Part shown: piece by piece, positions 25,448-35,023 of the stretch | How positions within the stretch are numbered: position 1 is the stretch's first letter | Layout of the letters: each line of letters opens with the position of its first letter | Assembly (NCBI RefSeq): GCF_029911635.1 | Contig: NZ_JARYTI010000007.1 | Span: forward strand, 62,001-126,000 | Origin: Sphingomonas sp. AR_OL41 | Lineage (GTDB): Bacteria > Pseudomonadota > Alphaproteobacteria > Sphingomonadales > Sphingomonadaceae | Reading direction: 5' to 3' | Length of the DNA: 64,000 nt | Position numbers and translations under genes: made by a program | The notes under the pieces: generated by a model | Database searches by the model: none | Seen by the model: the letters and a program-made list of their open reading frames with translations, nothing else | What the model was told of the DNA's origin: nothing

Positions 25448-27355
25448 TCAATCCCCCAGGAACAGCCGGTCGACGATCAGCGCCGCCGCCTGTTCCGGCG
25501 TCATCGCCGTGGTGTCGATGCGGATGTCGGGATTGGCCGGCGCCTCATAGGGCGAGTCGATCCCGGTGAAGTTCTTGAGCTTGCCCTCACGCGCCTTGGC
25601 GTAGAGGCCCTTGACGTCGCGTCGCTCGGCCTCGGCCAGCGGCGTGTCGATATGGATCTCGATGAACTCGCCCGGCGCCATCATCGCGCGCACCATGTCG
25701 CGCTCGGCGCGGAACGGCGAGATGAAGGCGGTGATGACGATCAGTCCGGCATCGGTCATCAGCTTGGCGACCTCGCCGACGCGGCGGATATTCTCGACGC
25801 GGTCGGCATCGGTGAAGCCGAGATCGCGGTTGAGCCCGTGGCGGACATTGTCGCCGTCGAGCAGGAAAGTGTGGCGGTTCATCAGCACCAGCCGCTTCTC
25901 GACCAGATTGGCGATGGTCGACTTGCCCGCGCCCGACAGGCCGGTGAACCACAACACCGCGGGCTTCTGGTTCTTGAGATCGGCGTGCTTTTCGCGGGAG
26001 ACGTCGAGCGCCTGCCAGTGGACATTCTGCGCGCGGCGCAGCGAGAAGTTGAGCATGCCCGCCGCGACGGTGGCATTGGTCAGCTTGTCGACAAGGATGA
26101 AGCCGCCCAGCGTGCGGTTGTCGGCATAGGGCTCGAACACCAGCGGCTTGTCGGTGGCGAGCGTCGCAACGCCGATGCCATTGAGTTCGAGCGTCTTGGC
26201 GGCAAGCTGCTCCATCGTATTGACGTTGATCTGATATTTGGGCGGCTGGATCGTCGCGGTGGCGCGCTGCGTGGCGAGCTTGAGCCAATAGGGCCGGCCG
26301 GGGAGCAGCGGCTCGTCGGCCATCCACACCAAAGTCGCCTCGAACTGGTCGGCGACCTGCGGCGGTGCCTCGGCGGCGGCGATGACGTCGCCGCGGCTGC
26401 AATCGACCTCGTCGGCGAGCGTCAGCGTCACCGCCTGGCCCGCCACCGCAACGTCGAGATCGCCACCAGCGGTGACGATCCGCGCGACGCTGGACGTGCG
26501 ACCCGAGGGCAGCACGCGGATCGCATCGCCGGGCCGCACCGTGCCGCTGGCGATCAAGCCAGCAAAACCGCGGAAATCGAGATCGGGCCGGTTGACCCAT
26601 TGCACCGGCAGGCGGAACGGCCGCGCGGCGTCGGCCTCGGCATCGACGGTGACCTGTTCGAGATGCTCGATCAGCGTCGGGCCGCTATACCACGGCATAT
26701 GCTCGCTGGGCGTCGCGACATTGTCACCCTTGAAGCCCGAGATCGGCAGCGCGAGGAAATCGGTGATGCCGAGATCGCTGGCAAAGGCGCGATAGGCCAG
26801 GCGGATACGGTCGAAGATCGACTGATCGTAGCCGACCAGATCCATCTTGTTCACCGCCAGCACGATGTGGCGGATGCCGAGCAGATGCGCGAGGAAGGTG
26901 TGGCGCCGCGTCTGCGTCAGCACGCCCTTGCGTGCATCGACGAGGATCACGGCAAGATCGGCGGTCGAGGCGCCGGTGACCATGTTGCGGGTATATTGTT
27001 CGTGTCCGGGCGTGTCGGCGACGATGAACTTGCGTTTCTCGGTCGCGAAGAAGCGGTACGCGACGTCGATCGTGATGCCCTGTTCGCGTTCGGCGGCGAG
27101 GCCGTCGACGAGCAGCGCGAAGTCGATTTCCTGCCCCTGCGTGCCGATGCGCTTGCTGTCGGCCTCGAGCGCCGACAGCTGATCCTCGAAGATCATCTTC
27201 GAATCGTACAGCAATCGGCCGATCAGCGTCGACTTGCCGTCATCGACCGAGCCGCAGGTGATGAAGCGCAGCAACGTCTTGTCGCGATGCGCGGCGAGAT
27301 AGGCGTCGATGTCCGAGGCGATCAACGCATCGGTCTGGTAGATGGTGTCCGTCAT
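25448..27355 (-). CDS. cysNC: bifunctional sulfate adenylyltransferase subunit 1 / adenylylsulfate kinase
   Basis: A 635-residue fusion. The N-terminal part is the CysN GTPase: P-loop GSVDDGKST near residue 35, [12 protein letters not shown], and beta-barrel domains. The C-terminal part, from about residue 455, is APS kinase: [10 protein letters not shown]-loop, [15 protein letters not shown] and the [10 protein letters not shown] segment. With CysD it makes APS from sulfate and ATP, then phosphorylates APS to PAPS. It is downstream of cysD in the same direction, separated by about 106 bp that hold a palindromic repeat and a GAA tract. The nearby sulfotransferase is a possible consumer of the PAPS, besides sulfur assimilation. 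Confidence 0.96.
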   Translation of the reverse strand: MTDTIYQTDALIASDIDAYLAAHRDKTLLRFITCGSVDDGKSTLIGRLLYDSKMIFEDQLSALEADSKRIGTQGQEIDFALLVDGLAAEREQGITIDVAYRFFATEKRKFIVADTPGHEQYTRNMVTGASTADLAVILVDARKGVLTQTRRHTFLAHLLGIRHIVLAVNKMDLVGYDQSIFDRIRLAYRAFASDLGITDFLALPISGFKGDNVATPSEHMPWYSGPTLIEHLEQVTVDAEADAARPFRLPVQWVNRPDLDFRGFAGLIASGTVRPGDAIRVLPSGRTSSVARIVTAGGDLDVAVAGQAVTLTLADEVDCSRGDVIAAAEAPPQVADQFEATLVWMADEPLLPGRPYWLKLATQRATATIQPPKYQINVNTMEQLAAKTLELNGIGVATLATDKPLVFEPYADNRTLGGFILVDKLTNATVAAGMLNFSLRRAQNVHWQALDVSREKHADLKNQKPAVLWFTGLSGAGKSTIANLVEKRLVLMNRHTFLLDGDNVRHGLNRDLGFTDADRVENIRRVGEVAKLMTDAGLIVITAFISPFRAERDMVRAMMAPGEFIEIHIDTPLAEAERRDVKGLYAKAREGKLKNFTGIDSPYEAPANPDIRIDTTAMTPEQAAALIVDRLFLGD

Positions 27356-27366
27356 GCGCCAACACG

Positions 27367-27429
27367 CTCCGCGTCTCCGCGTCTCCGCGTGAAAAAGATT
27401 GGTTCGCGCGGAGGCGCGGAGGCGCGGAG
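27367..27429. repeat. palindromic array of 8-mers, copy R1
   Basis: Three direct copies of a CTCCGCGT-type unit (27367-27390) face three inverted GCGCGGAG-type units (27405-27429) across an AT-rich loop of about 15 bases. The whole can form one hairpin of about 24 bp. Reversed, it is nearly identical to the copy at 41630-41695, the main difference being a few loop bases. It lies between cysD and cysN/C, so it would be part of their mRNA. Confidence 0.85.
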
Positions 27430-27452
27430 AAGAAGAAGAAGAAGAAGAAGAA
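27429..27452. repeat. (GAA)8 microsatellite between cysD and cysN/C
   Basis: Eight uninterrupted GAA units lie directly next to the R1 palindrome, ending about 10 bp from the cysD stop. On the transcribed strand this is a pyrimidine-rich UUC tract between the two cistrons. Such tracts change length by slippage. It is outside any coding frame I accept. Confidence 0.95.
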
Positions 27453-27461
27453 GAGCAAACA

Positions 27462-28397
27462 TCAAAAATACCCCTCCTGCTTCTTCTTCTCCATGCTGGC
27501 CGCCTGGTCGTGATCGATCGCCCTGCCCTGCCGTTCCGACGTTGTGGTGAGCAGCATTTCCTGGATGATCCCTGACAGCGTGTCGGCCTCGCTCTCGACC
27601 GCGCCGGTCAACGGATAGCAGCCGAGCGTGCGGAAGCGGATCGAGCGTTCGACCGGGGTCTCGCCGTCGCGGAGTGGGAAGCGTTCGTCGTCGACCATCA
27701 GCAGCATGCCGTCGCGCTCGACCGTCGGGCGCTTCGCCGCGAAATAGAGCGGGACGATCGGGATCGTCTCGGCCTGGATATATTGCCAGATGTCGAGCTC
27801 GGTCCAGTTCGAGATCGGGAAGACGCGGATGCTCTCGCCCGGCGCTTTCATGGCGTTGTAGAGGTTCCACAATTCGGGGCGCTGGTTCTTCGGGTCCCAG
27901 CGATGCGAGACGCTGCGGAAGGAGAAGACGCGCTCCTTGGCGCGGCTCTTCTCCTCGTCGCGCCGAGCGCCGCCGAACGCCGCGTCGAAGCCATATTTGT
28001 CGAGCGCCTGTTTGAGCCCTTCGGTCTTCCAGACATCGGTATGATAAGCCGAGCCATGGTCGAACGGGTTGATCCCGCGCGCCAGCGCGTCGGGGTTGCG
28101 ATGGACCAGCAGTTCCATCCCCGCCTCGCGCGCCATGCGGTCGCGCAGGTCGTACATCGCCTTGAACTTCCACGTCGTGTCGACATGCAGCAGCGGAAAG
28201 GGCGGCGGCGCGGGATAAAAGGCCTTGCGCGCGAGATGCAGCATCACCGCGCTGTCCTTGCCGACCGAATAGAGCATCACCGGGCGCTCGGCCTCGGCGA
28301 CGACCTCGCGCATGATATGGATGCTCTCCGCCTCGAGCCGGTCGAGGTGGGTGAGGCGCGGTCGCGTCGGGCGGGGGTCGGGTGCGTTAGCTGTCAT
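27462..28397 (-). CDS. cysD: sulfate adenylyltransferase subunit 2
   Basis: A 311-residue ATP-sulfurylase small subunit of the PAPS reductase-like fold. The pyrophosphate-binding loop is [14 protein letters not shown], followed by the [18 protein letters not shown] region, [21 protein letters not shown] (quoted here in two pieces, [14 protein letters not shown] and RVFSFR), and the C-terminal QEGYF that touches CysN. It works with the GTPase CysN to form APS. It is the first gene of the cysD-cysNC pair; the promoter should lie in the 126 bp between it and the M13 peptidase gene. Confidence 0.96.
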   Translation of the reverse strand: MTANAPDPRPTRPRLTHLDRLEAESIHIMREVVAEAERPVMLYSVGKDSAVMLHLARKAFYPAPPPFPLLHVDTTWKFKAMYDLRDRMAREAGMELLVHRNPDALARGINPFDHGSAYHTDVWKTEGLKQALDKYGFDAAFGGARRDEEKSRAKERVFSFRSVSHRWDPKNQRPELWNLYNAMKAPGESIRVFPISNWTELDIWQYIQAETIPIVPLYFAAKRPTVERDGMLLMVDDERFPLRDGETPVERSIRFRTLGCYPLTGAVESEADTLSGIIQEMLLTTTSERQGRAIDHDQAASMEKKKQEGYF

Positions 28398-28523
28398 GGG
28401 GCCGATCGGTCGAATTTATGGCCCCATGCCATGCGCGCGGCAATCCTCGCCGCAAGGAAATGTCATGCGGCGCAAAGCTCGCTTTGGCCGCCGCGCGCAT
28501 CGCGGCGCGCGGCAGCTGGTAGA

Positions 28524-30578
28524 TCACCAGATATGGACGCGCGCGGTTGGCGCGAGATAGAGCTTCTGCCCCGGCTTCACCGCGAACGCCTGGTACCAGG
28601 CATCGAGGTTGCGCACCGTCTGCACGCGCCACATCGCAGGCGCGTGGACGTCGGTCGCGATGCGGCCGCGCAGCGACTTGTCACGCATCTTGGTGCGCCA
28701 GCTCTGCGCAAAGGCGAGGAAGAAACGCTGATCGCCGGTCAGCCCGTCGATCACCGGCGCCGGGCGCCCGCCGAGCGAGGCGTGATAGGCTTCATAGGCG
28801 GCGGTCAGCCCGGCGACGTCGGCGATGTTCTCGCCCAGTTCCTGCGTGCCGTTGAGGTGCAGCCCGGGCAGCGCCTCATAGCCGTCATATTGCGCGACCA
28901 GTGCCTTGCCCGCATCGTCGAAATGCTTGAAATCGCTCTTGGTCCACCAATTGTGCAGCCGGCCGGTCGAATCGAAATCGGCGCCGAGATTGTCGAAGCT
29001 GTGGCTGACCTCATGGCCGATCACCGCGCCGATTGCGCCGTAATTGGCGGCCGCATCGAACTTCGCATCGAAATAGGGCGTTTCAAGGATCGCGGCGGGG
29101 AAGTTGAGCGCGTTCTGCACCGGCAGGTTGACGGCGTTGACGGTCTGCGGCGTCATCCACCATTCGCGGCGATCGACCGGCTTGCCGATCTTGCCGATCT
29201 GGTGGCGATATTCGAACAGCCGCGCGCGCTGGAGATTGCCGACCGGATCGTCGGCGTTGATCGCCAGCGTTCCATAGTTGCGCCACGTCTCGGGGTAACC
29301 GACGCCGACGATCAGCACCTTGAGCTTGCGCCGCGCCTCGGCCTTGGTCGCCGGGGCGAGCCAAGGCAGGCCGGTGAGGCGATGGTCGAACGCCGCGACG
29401 ATGTTTTTCACCATGCCCTGGATTTCGAGCTTGGACGAGGCGGGGAAATATTTGCCGGCGTAGATCTTGCCGACTGCGTCGCCGAGCGCGCCGTTGACCG
29501 CGGCGATCGCGCGCTTGTCGCGCGGCTGCTGCTGCGGCGTGCCGTTGAGCGTGTGGCCGTAGAAATCGAACGAGGCGGCATCGATCGCCTTGGGCAGCGC
29601 TGCCGTCACCTGGTTGATGGTGTGGAAAGCCAGCCAGTCCTGCCAGCTCTGCAACGGCTCGCTGGCGACGAGCGCCGACAGGCCGGTGATCGCCTCGGGC
29701 TGCCACACGCTGAACTGCTGCTGGCGCGGCAGGCCGGCGGCGGTCCAATAGGCGTTCCAGTCGATCCCCGGCGCCTTGGCGGCGAACTGGCCGCGCGACC
29801 AGCTCTGCGCCTTGTGCGCATCTTGGCTGGCGACGATGTCGTAATGCGCGCGGGCGATCTTCATCTCCAGCGCGACGATGCTGTCGGCACGGGCGCCCGC
29901 CTCGCTCGCCCCGGCCAGCGTTAGCAGTTTCTCGACATAGCCGCGATAGGCGGTGCGCAGCTCGACCATGTCGGGCTTGTCCGAGGTGTAGTAATCGCGA
30001 TCGGGCAGGCCGAGCCCGCCCTGCATCAGATAGGGCACCGTCACGGTCGGATGGTTGAGATCCTGCGTGACGAACAGTCCGAACAGATTCTCGGTGTGGA
30101 AGTTGCTGGCGTTGAGCGGATCGGTATCGGCGCGCATCGAGGCGCCGAGCGCGGCCGACAGCGCCGCCTTGTCGTGGATCGCGGCGATTGCCGAGAGCTG
30201 GCCGGCGAGCGGCGCCATGCCGCGCGCCTCAATCGCGGCGGTGTCGGTGAAGGCGTCATAATAGTCGGCGATGCGGCGCGGGTCGCTGCCGGGCGCTGCC
30301 CTGCCCTCGGCCGCCCCCTTGATGATCGCGGCATTGCGTGCCTCGGCGACCTTGAACACGTCATAGCCGACGCCGACGCTCGACCGGTCGGCGGGAATTT
30401 CGGTGCGCGCCGCCCAGGTTCCGCTGGCATATCCGTTGAAGTCGTCGCCCGGCTTGACCGCGCGATCGACCAGCGCCGGGTCGACGCCGGAAAGCTTGCG
30501 CGCGGACGGTCCGGCGACCGACGCCTGGGTGGTGAGCGCGGTGGCGAGCAACAAAGTGAGCAGCAGCGGACGCTTCAT
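28524..30578 (-). CDS. M13-family (neprilysin/PepO-like) zinc metallopeptidase, exported
   Basis: A 684-residue protein with a signal peptide (MKRPLLLTLLLATALTTQASVA). The zinc site is HEVSH within VIGHEVSHSFD, the third ligand Glu is in ENIADVAGL, and the C-terminus ends in a short tryptophan-bearing tail (VHIW), as in the family. M13 enzymes cut oligopeptides in the periplasm or outside the cell. ATG at 30578 begins exactly at the signal peptide. No catalytic residue is missing. The gene is leftward like cysD but separated by 126 bp and probably has its own promoter in the repeat-bearing region beyond 30580. Confidence 0.95.
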   Translation of the reverse strand: MKRPLLLTLLLATALTTQASVAGPSARKLSGVDPALVDRAVKPGDDFNGYASGTWAARTEIPADRSSVGVGYDVFKVAEARNAAIIKGAAEGRAAPGSDPRRIADYYDAFTDTAAIEARGMAPLAGQLSAIAAIHDKAALSAALGASMRADTDPLNASNFHTENLFGLFVTQDLNHPTVTVPYLMQGGLGLPDRDYYTSDKPDMVELRTAYRGYVEKLLTLAGASEAGARADSIVALEMKIARAHYDIVASQDAHKAQSWSRGQFAAKAPGIDWNAYWTAAGLPRQQQFSVWQPEAITGLSALVASEPLQSWQDWLAFHTINQVTAALPKAIDAASFDFYGHTLNGTPQQQPRDKRAIAAVNGALGDAVGKIYAGKYFPASSKLEIQGMVKNIVAAFDHRLTGLPWLAPATKAEARRKLKVLIVGVGYPETWRNYGTLAINADDPVGNLQRARLFEYRHQIGKIGKPVDRREWWMTPQTVNAVNLPVQNALNFPAAILETPYFDAKFDAAANYGAIGAVIGHEVSHSFDNLGADFDSTGRLHNWWTKSDFKHFDDAGKALVAQYDGYEALPGLHLNGTQELGENIADVAGLTAAYEAYHASLGGRPAPVIDGLTGDQRFFLAFAQSWRTKMRDKSLRGRIATDVHAPAMWRVQTVRNLDAWYQAFAVKPGQKLYLAPTARVHIW

Positions 30579-30687
30579 AAGGGGGGCCTCTCTTGTCGGT
30601 GTATGAGGTGGCGGATACACCGCGCCAACCGGTTACGCCAGATACCAGTTGGCCGTGCTGCTTGGAGCATCGAGCGGCAAATTTTTA

Positions 30688-30770
30688 CCGTTCGTGCTGA
30701 GCTTGTCGAAGCACTGTTCTTTCTACCGTTGCAAAGCAGAGCAGCCCTTCGACAAGCTCAGGGCGAACGG
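30688..30770. repeat. 24-bp inverted repeat of the GAGCTTGTCGAAG type
   Basis: CCGTTCGTGCTGAGCTTGTCGAAG at 30688-30711, given here as CCGTTCGTGCTG plus AGCTTGTCGAAG, is the reverse complement of 30747-30770 except at two central bases. The motif CTTCGACAAGCTCAGG is a well-known high-copy intergenic repeat in Sphingomonas and related genera. It lies in the 225 bp between the M13 peptidase and LysR genes and may act as an mRNA end or simply be a REP-like repeat. Confidence 0.85.
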
Positions 30771-30803
30771 AAATAGGGTGCTTCAGACTCAACGCACGAG
30801 GCT

Positions 30804-31688
30804 CTACCCTGCTGCAACGGGTTCCTTCAGCGTGCGCAGCAACGCCTGGACGACCTCGCTGCCCGCAAACGCGGCGGAATCGGCGTGCGCCGCCGGCACG
30901 ATGCCGATCGTCCGGGTGAAGGTGAAATCGGCCAGCGCCGGCCGCACCACGCCGGGGTGGCGGAAGCAATCGGGCATCACCGTCACGCCAAGACCGCGGC
31001 GGACGAGCGCCAGCGCGCGGTCCTCGCTCGTCGTGCGCGCGGCGAAAAAGGGGCGCACGCCGTGGCTGGTGAAATAACGGCTCGTCTCGGACAGCAATTC
31101 GCAGTGCCGGCGCACGATCATGACATTGTCGGCGAGCTGGCCCGGCGCGATCACCGGCAGATGCGCCAGCGGGTGATCGGCCGCCATCGCCAGCGCATAG
31201 CCTTCGGTGAACAGCGGCATGGCCGACGATCGATCGCGCTCGCCGCGCAGGATGGTGACGGCGGCATCGACGCGGCCGCGCGCGAGGCGTTCGTTGAGAT
31301 CGCGCTCGCTCGCCTCGACGAGTTCGAGCCGGGTCGTCGCCCCCGCGCGCCGCAGGTCGATCAACACCGCCTCGATCAGCGGGGTCGGAATTGTCGCCAG
31401 CACGCCGAGGCGAAAGGTCGCGCGCCCCGGCGATTCGTCGGCGGCACGTTCGGCGACGAGGAATTCCGCCTCGATCCGCCGGGCGTGCGCGGCAAAGTGC
31501 GCGCCCGCCTCGGTCAGCTCGACGCGGCGGCTGGTGCGACGCAGCAGCACCCGGCCGAGTTCGCGCTCCAGCTTGGCGATGCCGACCGACAGCGTCGGCT
31601 GCGACACGCCGCAGGCATCGGCCGCGCGCGAGAAATTGCCCTGGTCGATGACGGCCAAAAGATAACGCAGCAGATAGCGGTCAATCAT
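30804..31688 (-). CDS. LysR-family regulator divergent from the leucine-catabolism operon
   Basis: A 294-residue LysR regulator beginning MIDRYLLRYLLAVIDQ, with the helix-turn-helix ACGVSQPTLSVGIAKLE in the first 50 residues and the effector-binding domain after about residue 90. ATG at 31688 is chosen because family members begin a few residues before the first helix; an ATG at 31697 is in frame. A 15-bp palindrome covers both starts, as expected of an autoregulated LysR gene. Divergence from ivd suggests control of isovaleryl-CoA and methylcrotonyl-CoA breakdown, a role usually filled by the MerR-type LiuR or a TetR regulator. Confidence 0.88.
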   Translation of the reverse strand: MIDRYLLRYLLAVIDQGNFSRAADACGVSQPTLSVGIAKLERELGRVLLRRTSRRVELTEAGAHFAAHARRIEAEFLVAERAADESPGRATFRLGVLATIPTPLIEAVLIDLRRAGATTRLELVEASERDLNERLARGRVDAAVTILRGERDRSSAMPLFTEGYALAMAADHPLAHLPVIAPGQLADNVMIVRRHCELLSETSRYFTSHGVRPFFAARTTSEDRALALVRRGLGVTVMPDCFRHPGVVRPALADFTFTRTIGIVPAAHADSAAFAGSEVVQALLRTLKEPVAAG

Positions 31689-31701
31689 AGATGTCATCTA
31701 T
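31687..31701. promoter_or_regulatory. 15-bp palindrome with a LysR-type T-N11-A core, covering the lysR start
   Basis: ATAGATGTCATCTAT is a perfect palindrome about a central T. It contains the T-N11-A arrangement favoured by LysR proteins. It overlaps the start codons of the leftward regulator and lies about 80 bp before the ivd start, so a bound regulator could repress its own gene and act on ivd. Confidence 0.5.
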
Positions 31702-31779
31702 AGCATGGCCGCAAGAGGTTCAATTTTTCCCACGCAGTCCGACGTGCTATCGCCCTAGCAGGATTGGGTGGAGAGACTG

Positions 31780-32931
31780 ATGGCCATGACCCTGGATTTC
31801 GCCCTGGGCGAAACCGCCGACATGATCCGCGACACGACGCAACGCTTCGCGACCGACAAGATCGCGCCGCTCGCCGCGAAGATCGACGCCGAGGACTGGT
31901 TCCCGCGCGAACTGTGGCCGGCGATGGGCGAGCTCGGCCTGCACGGCATCACCGTCGCGGAAGAAGATGGCGGGCTCGGCCTCGGTTATCTCGAGCATGT
32001 CATCGCCTGCGAGGAAGTCAGCCGCGCCTCGGCCTCGATCGGGCTGAGTTATGGCGCGCACTCCAATCTGTGCATCAACCAGATCGCCCGCTGGGCCAAC
32101 CCCGAGCAGAAGGCCAAATATCTTCCCAAGCTGATCTCGGGCGAACATGTCGGCAGCCTCGCCATGTCGGAAAGCGGCGCCGGTTCCGACGTCGTGTCGA
32201 TGAAGCTGCGCGCCGAGCCGGTGCAGGGCGGCTATGTCCTCAACGGCACCAAATTCTGGATCACCAACGCGCCTTATGCCGACACCTTGGTGGTCTATGC
32301 CAAGACCGGGGACGGATCGCGCGGCATCACCACCTTCCTGATCGAGAAGGACATGCCCGGCTTCGCGATCGGCCAGAAGATCGACAAGATGGGAATGCGC
32401 GGCTCGCCGACCGCCGAGCTGGTGTTCACCGATTGCGAGGTGCCCGAGGAGAATGTCATGGGGCCGACCAATGGCGGCGTCGGCGTGCTGATGAGCGGGC
32501 TCGATTATGAGCGCACCGTGCTCGCCGGTATCCAGCTCGGCATCATGCAGGCGTGCCTCGATGTCGTGTTGCCCTATGTCCGCGAGCGCCAGCAGTTCGG
32601 CAAGCCGATCGGTGCGTTCCAGCTGATGCAGGCCAAGATCGCCGACATGTATGTCGCGCTCAATTCGGCGCGCGCCTATGTCTATGCGGTCGCGCGCGCC
32701 TGCGACGCGGGCAAGACGACGCGCTTCGATGCCGCCGGCGCGATCCTGCTGGCGAGCGAGAATGCCTTCAAGGTCGCCGGCGAGGCGGTGCAGGCGCTGG
32801 GCGGCGCGGGCTACACCAAGGACTGGCCGGTCGAACGTTTCCTGCGCGACGCCAAGCTGCTCGACATCGGCGCCGGGACCAACGAGATACGGCGCATGCT
32901 GATCGGCCGCGAACTGATCGGAGCCGCATGA
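31780..32931 (+). CDS. ivd: isovaleryl-CoA dehydrogenase
   Basis: A 383-residue acyl-CoA dehydrogenase that turns isovaleryl-CoA into 3-methylcrotonyl-CoA. It carries [21 protein letters not shown], and the catalytic glutamate E244 in [11 protein letters not shown]. Placement of the catalytic Glu in this helix, rather than near the C-terminus, is the mark of isovaleryl-CoA dehydrogenase among acyl-CoA dehydrogenases. ATG at 31780 is preferred to a GTG at 31768. Its stop overlaps the mccB start, so the products of consecutive pathway steps are co-translated. Confidence 0.95.
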   Translation: MAMTLDFALGETADMIRDTTQRFATDKIAPLAAKIDAEDWFPRELWPAMGELGLHGITVAEEDGGLGLGYLEHVIACEEVSRASASIGLSYGAHSNLCINQIARWANPEQKAKYLPKLISGEHVGSLAMSESGAGSDVVSMKLRAEPVQGGYVLNGTKFWITNAPYADTLVVYAKTGDGSRGITTFLIEKDMPGFAIGQKIDKMGMRGSPTAELVFTDCEVPEENVMGPTNGGVGVLMSGLDYERTVLAGIQLGIMQACLDVVLPYVRERQQFGKPIGAFQLMQAKIADMYVALNSARAYVYAVARACDAGKTTRFDAAGAILLASENAFKVAGEAVQALGGAGYTKDWPVERFLRDAKLLDIGAGTNEIRRMLIGRELIGAA

Positions 32932-34529
32932 GCGCGCCGGTCCTCGAAACCCGCCTGTCGTCCGACAGCGAGACCTTCCGCGCCAATGCCGCGCACAATC
33001 GCGCGCTGGCAGAGAAGCTTCGCGCCGATGTCGCGCAGGCCGCGCTGGGCGGCAACGATAAGAGCCGCGAGCGCCACACCAGCCGCGGCAAGCTGCTGCC
33101 GCGCGATCGGGTCGAGCGGCTGCTCGATCCCGGCAGCCCGTTCCTTGAAATCGGCCAGCTCGCCGCCAACGACCTGTATGACGGCGAGGTGCCCGGCGCG
33201 GGGATGATCGCCGGCATCGGTCGCGTCTCGGGGCGGCAATGCATGATCGTGTGCAACGACGCGACGGTGAAGGGCGGCACTTATTATCCGATGACGGTCA
33301 AGAAGCACCTCCGCGCGCAGGAGATCGCCGAGGCCAACCTTCTGCCGTGCATCTATCTGGTCGACTCCGGCGGGGCGAACCTGCCGCACCAGGCCGAGGT
33401 GTTCCCCGACCGCGACCATTTCGGGCGGATCTTCTTCAACCAGGCCAATATGTCGGCCAAGGGCATCCCGCAGATCGCCTGCGTGATGGGCAGCTGCACC
33501 GCGGGCGGCGCCTATGTCCCTGCCATGTCCGACGAGACGATCATCGTGCGCGGCCAGGGCACGATCTTTCTTGCCGGCCCGCCGCTGGTCAAGGCGGCGA
33601 CCGGCGAGGTGATCTCGGCCGAGGAACTGGGCGGCGCCGATACGCATGGCCGCAGGTCGGGCGTGGTCGACCATGTCGCCGAGAATGACGAGCATGCGCT
33701 GACCATCGTGCGCGACATCGTCTCGACGCTCCAGCCGCAGGTCATGGCGGGCGCCAACCTGAAGGAGCCGCGCCCGCCGAAATTCGACACCGAGGAACTG
33801 TACGGCATCGTGCCGCAGGACGTGCGCGCGCCCTACGACGTGCACGAGGTGATCGCGCGGCTGGTCGATGACAGCGAGTTTCACGAGTTCAAGGCGCTCT
33901 ACGGCACAAGCCTGGTGTGCGGTTTTGCGCATATCTGGGGGCTGCCGGTGGCGATCCTCGCCAATAACGGCGTGCTGTTCAGCGAGAGCGCGGTGAAGGG
34001 TGCGCATTTCATCGAGCTCGCCTGCCAGCGGCGTATCCCGTTGCTGTTCCTGCAGAACATTTCGGGCTTCATGGTCGGCGGCCGCTATGAGGCGGAAGGC
34101 ATTGCCAAGCATGGCGCCAAGCTCGTCACCGCCGTCGCCACCGCGACCGTGCCGAAAATCACCGTGCTGATCGGCGGCAGCTTCGGCGCGGGCAATTACG
34201 GCATGTGCGGCCGCGCCTTCGGCCCGCGTTTCCTGTTCAGCTGGCCGAACTCGCGCATCTCGGTGATGGGCGGCGAACAGGCCGCCGCGGTGCTGGCCAC
34301 CGTCCACCGCGACGCCGATGGCTGGAGCGAGGAACAGGCCGAGGCCTTCAAGGCCCCGATCCGCCAGCGCTATGAGGACGAGGGCAATCCGTGGCACGCC
34401 ACCGCGCGGCTGTGGGACGACGGCATCATCGACCCGGCACAGACGCGCGATGTGCTGGGGTTGGCGTTTGCCGCGACGCTCAACGCGCCGATCCCGGAGC
34501 GTCCGGCGTTCGGTGTGTTCCGGATGTGA
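32928..34529 (+). CDS. mccB: methylcrotonyl-CoA carboxylase carboxyltransferase (beta) subunit
   Basis: A 533-residue carboxyltransferase. It has the N-terminal [22 protein letters not shown] motif (in part [14 protein letters not shown]), [19 protein letters not shown], a G-rich [15 protein letters not shown] segment and a closing [14 protein letters not shown]. These assign it to the MCC/geranyl-CoA group. It moves carboxyl from biotin to 3-methylcrotonyl-CoA. The biotin carboxylase partner MccA is encoded 1.5 kb downstream, with three unrelated genes between. The reading frame is intact to its stop, which lies about 20 bp before the first arm of repeat element B. Confidence 0.95.
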   Translation: MSAPVLETRLSSDSETFRANAAHNRALAEKLRADVAQAALGGNDKSRERHTSRGKLLPRDRVERLLDPGSPFLEIGQLAANDLYDGEVPGAGMIAGIGRVSGRQCMIVCNDATVKGGTYYPMTVKKHLRAQEIAEANLLPCIYLVDSGGANLPHQAEVFPDRDHFGRIFFNQANMSAKGIPQIACVMGSCTAGGAYVPAMSDETIIVRGQGTIFLAGPPLVKAATGEVISAEELGGADTHGRRSGVVDHVAENDEHALTIVRDIVSTLQPQVMAGANLKEPRPPKFDTEELYGIVPQDVRAPYDVHEVIARLVDDSEFHEFKALYGTSLVCGFAHIWGLPVAILANNGVLFSESAVKGAHFIELACQRRIPLLFLQNISGFMVGGRYEAEGIAKHGAKLVTAVATATVPKITVLIGGSFGAGNYGMCGRAFGPRFLFSWPNSRISVMGGEQAAAVLATVHRDADGWSEEQAEAFKAPIRQRYEDEGNPWHATARLWDDGIIDPAQTRDVLGLAFAATLNAPIPERPAFGVFRM

Positions 34530-34550
34530 TGCCGGAAGCGGGACCGAAAA

Positions 34551-35008
34551 TTCCTCCCCGGAACGGGGAGGGGGACCGCGCGAAGCGCGGTGGAGGGGCT
34601 GGTCGGACGCTCACCGGGCCGATGCAGACCGTCACTCGCGCACGCCGCCTGCGCCGGGAAATGACGTTGCCGGAGGTGTTGTTGTGGCAGGCATTGCGCC
34701 AAAGGCCTGCTGGCTTGAAGTTTCGTCCGCAACACCCTGCCGGCCGCTATGTTCTCGATTTTTACTGCGCGAGCGCTCGTCTTGCGATTGAAGTTGACGG
34801 CGAAGCGCATAATCGCGCCGACCAGCCGGCTCGGGATGACGCTCGCGACCGCTGGCTTGCGCGCGAAAACGTCCGCGTCCTGCGTATCCCTGCCGACCTC
34901 ATCCTCAAGGACATGGCCGCCGCGATCGCCTACATCGTGGCACAGGCTCTGCCCGACCAGCCCCTCCACCGGCCTTCGGCCGGTCCCCCTCCCCGTTCCG
35001 GGGAGGAA
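34551..35008. repeat. repeat element B: 56-bp inverted repeats enclosing a DUF559 gene
   Basis: The left arm is 34551-34606 and the right arm 34953-35008. They are reverse complements at 52 of 56 positions. All four differences lie in one internal hairpin and pair with each other: ACCGCGC/GCGCGGT in the left arm becomes ACCGGCC/GGCCGGT in the right. A second hairpin in each arm (CCTCCCC, loop, GGGGAGG) is identical. The arms bracket almost the whole DUF559 gene; the right arm encodes its last residues. The unit has the form of a mobile cassette, but no target-site duplication was established. Confidence 0.85.
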
Positions 35009-35023
35009 CTGAAAGGACAATGA
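34622..35023 (+). CDS. DUF559 endonuclease-like protein inside inverted repeats
   Basis: A 133-residue protein of the DUF559 group, a restriction-endonuclease-like fold related to the Vsr mismatch endonuclease. It shows RRLRREMTLPEVLLWQALR, KFRPQHPAGRYVLDFYC, the acidic catalytic-looking LAIEVDGEAH, and RWLARENVRVLRIPADLIL. The D in VLDFYC and E/D in IEVDGE suit a PD-(D/E)xK-type site. The final 24 or so residues (from ALPDQPLHRPSAG on) are encoded by the right repeat arm. The gene sits between mccB and an NTF2-like gene inside what should be one leucine operon. Function is not established for the family; a role in moving the flanking repeat is my inference. Confidence 0.85.
   Translation: MQTVTRARRLRREMTLPEVLLWQALRQRPAGLKFRPQHPAGRYVLDFYCASARLAIEVDGEAHNRADQPARDDARDRWLARENVRVLRIPADLILKDMAAAIAYIVAQALPDQPLHRPSAGPPPRSGEELKGQ

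Noticed and set aside
27367-27452. Short repeated units considered as a CRISPR array
   Set aside because: Units are 8-mers and GAA triplets without spacers; no cas genes are present.
27783-29924. Rightward frame of 713 codons opposite cysD and the M13 peptidase
   Set aside because: It spans two unrelated genes in antisense, which a real gene would not do while both keep all catalytic motifs.
32811-34397. Leftward frame of 528 codons opposite mccB
   Set aside because: Antisense shadow; no domain, no signal and no ribosome site.
34622-35023. DUF559 protein considered as a Vsr mismatch-repair endonuclease
   Set aside because: It is related in fold but lacks the Vsr N-terminal pattern and no cytosine methyltransferase gene is adjacent.
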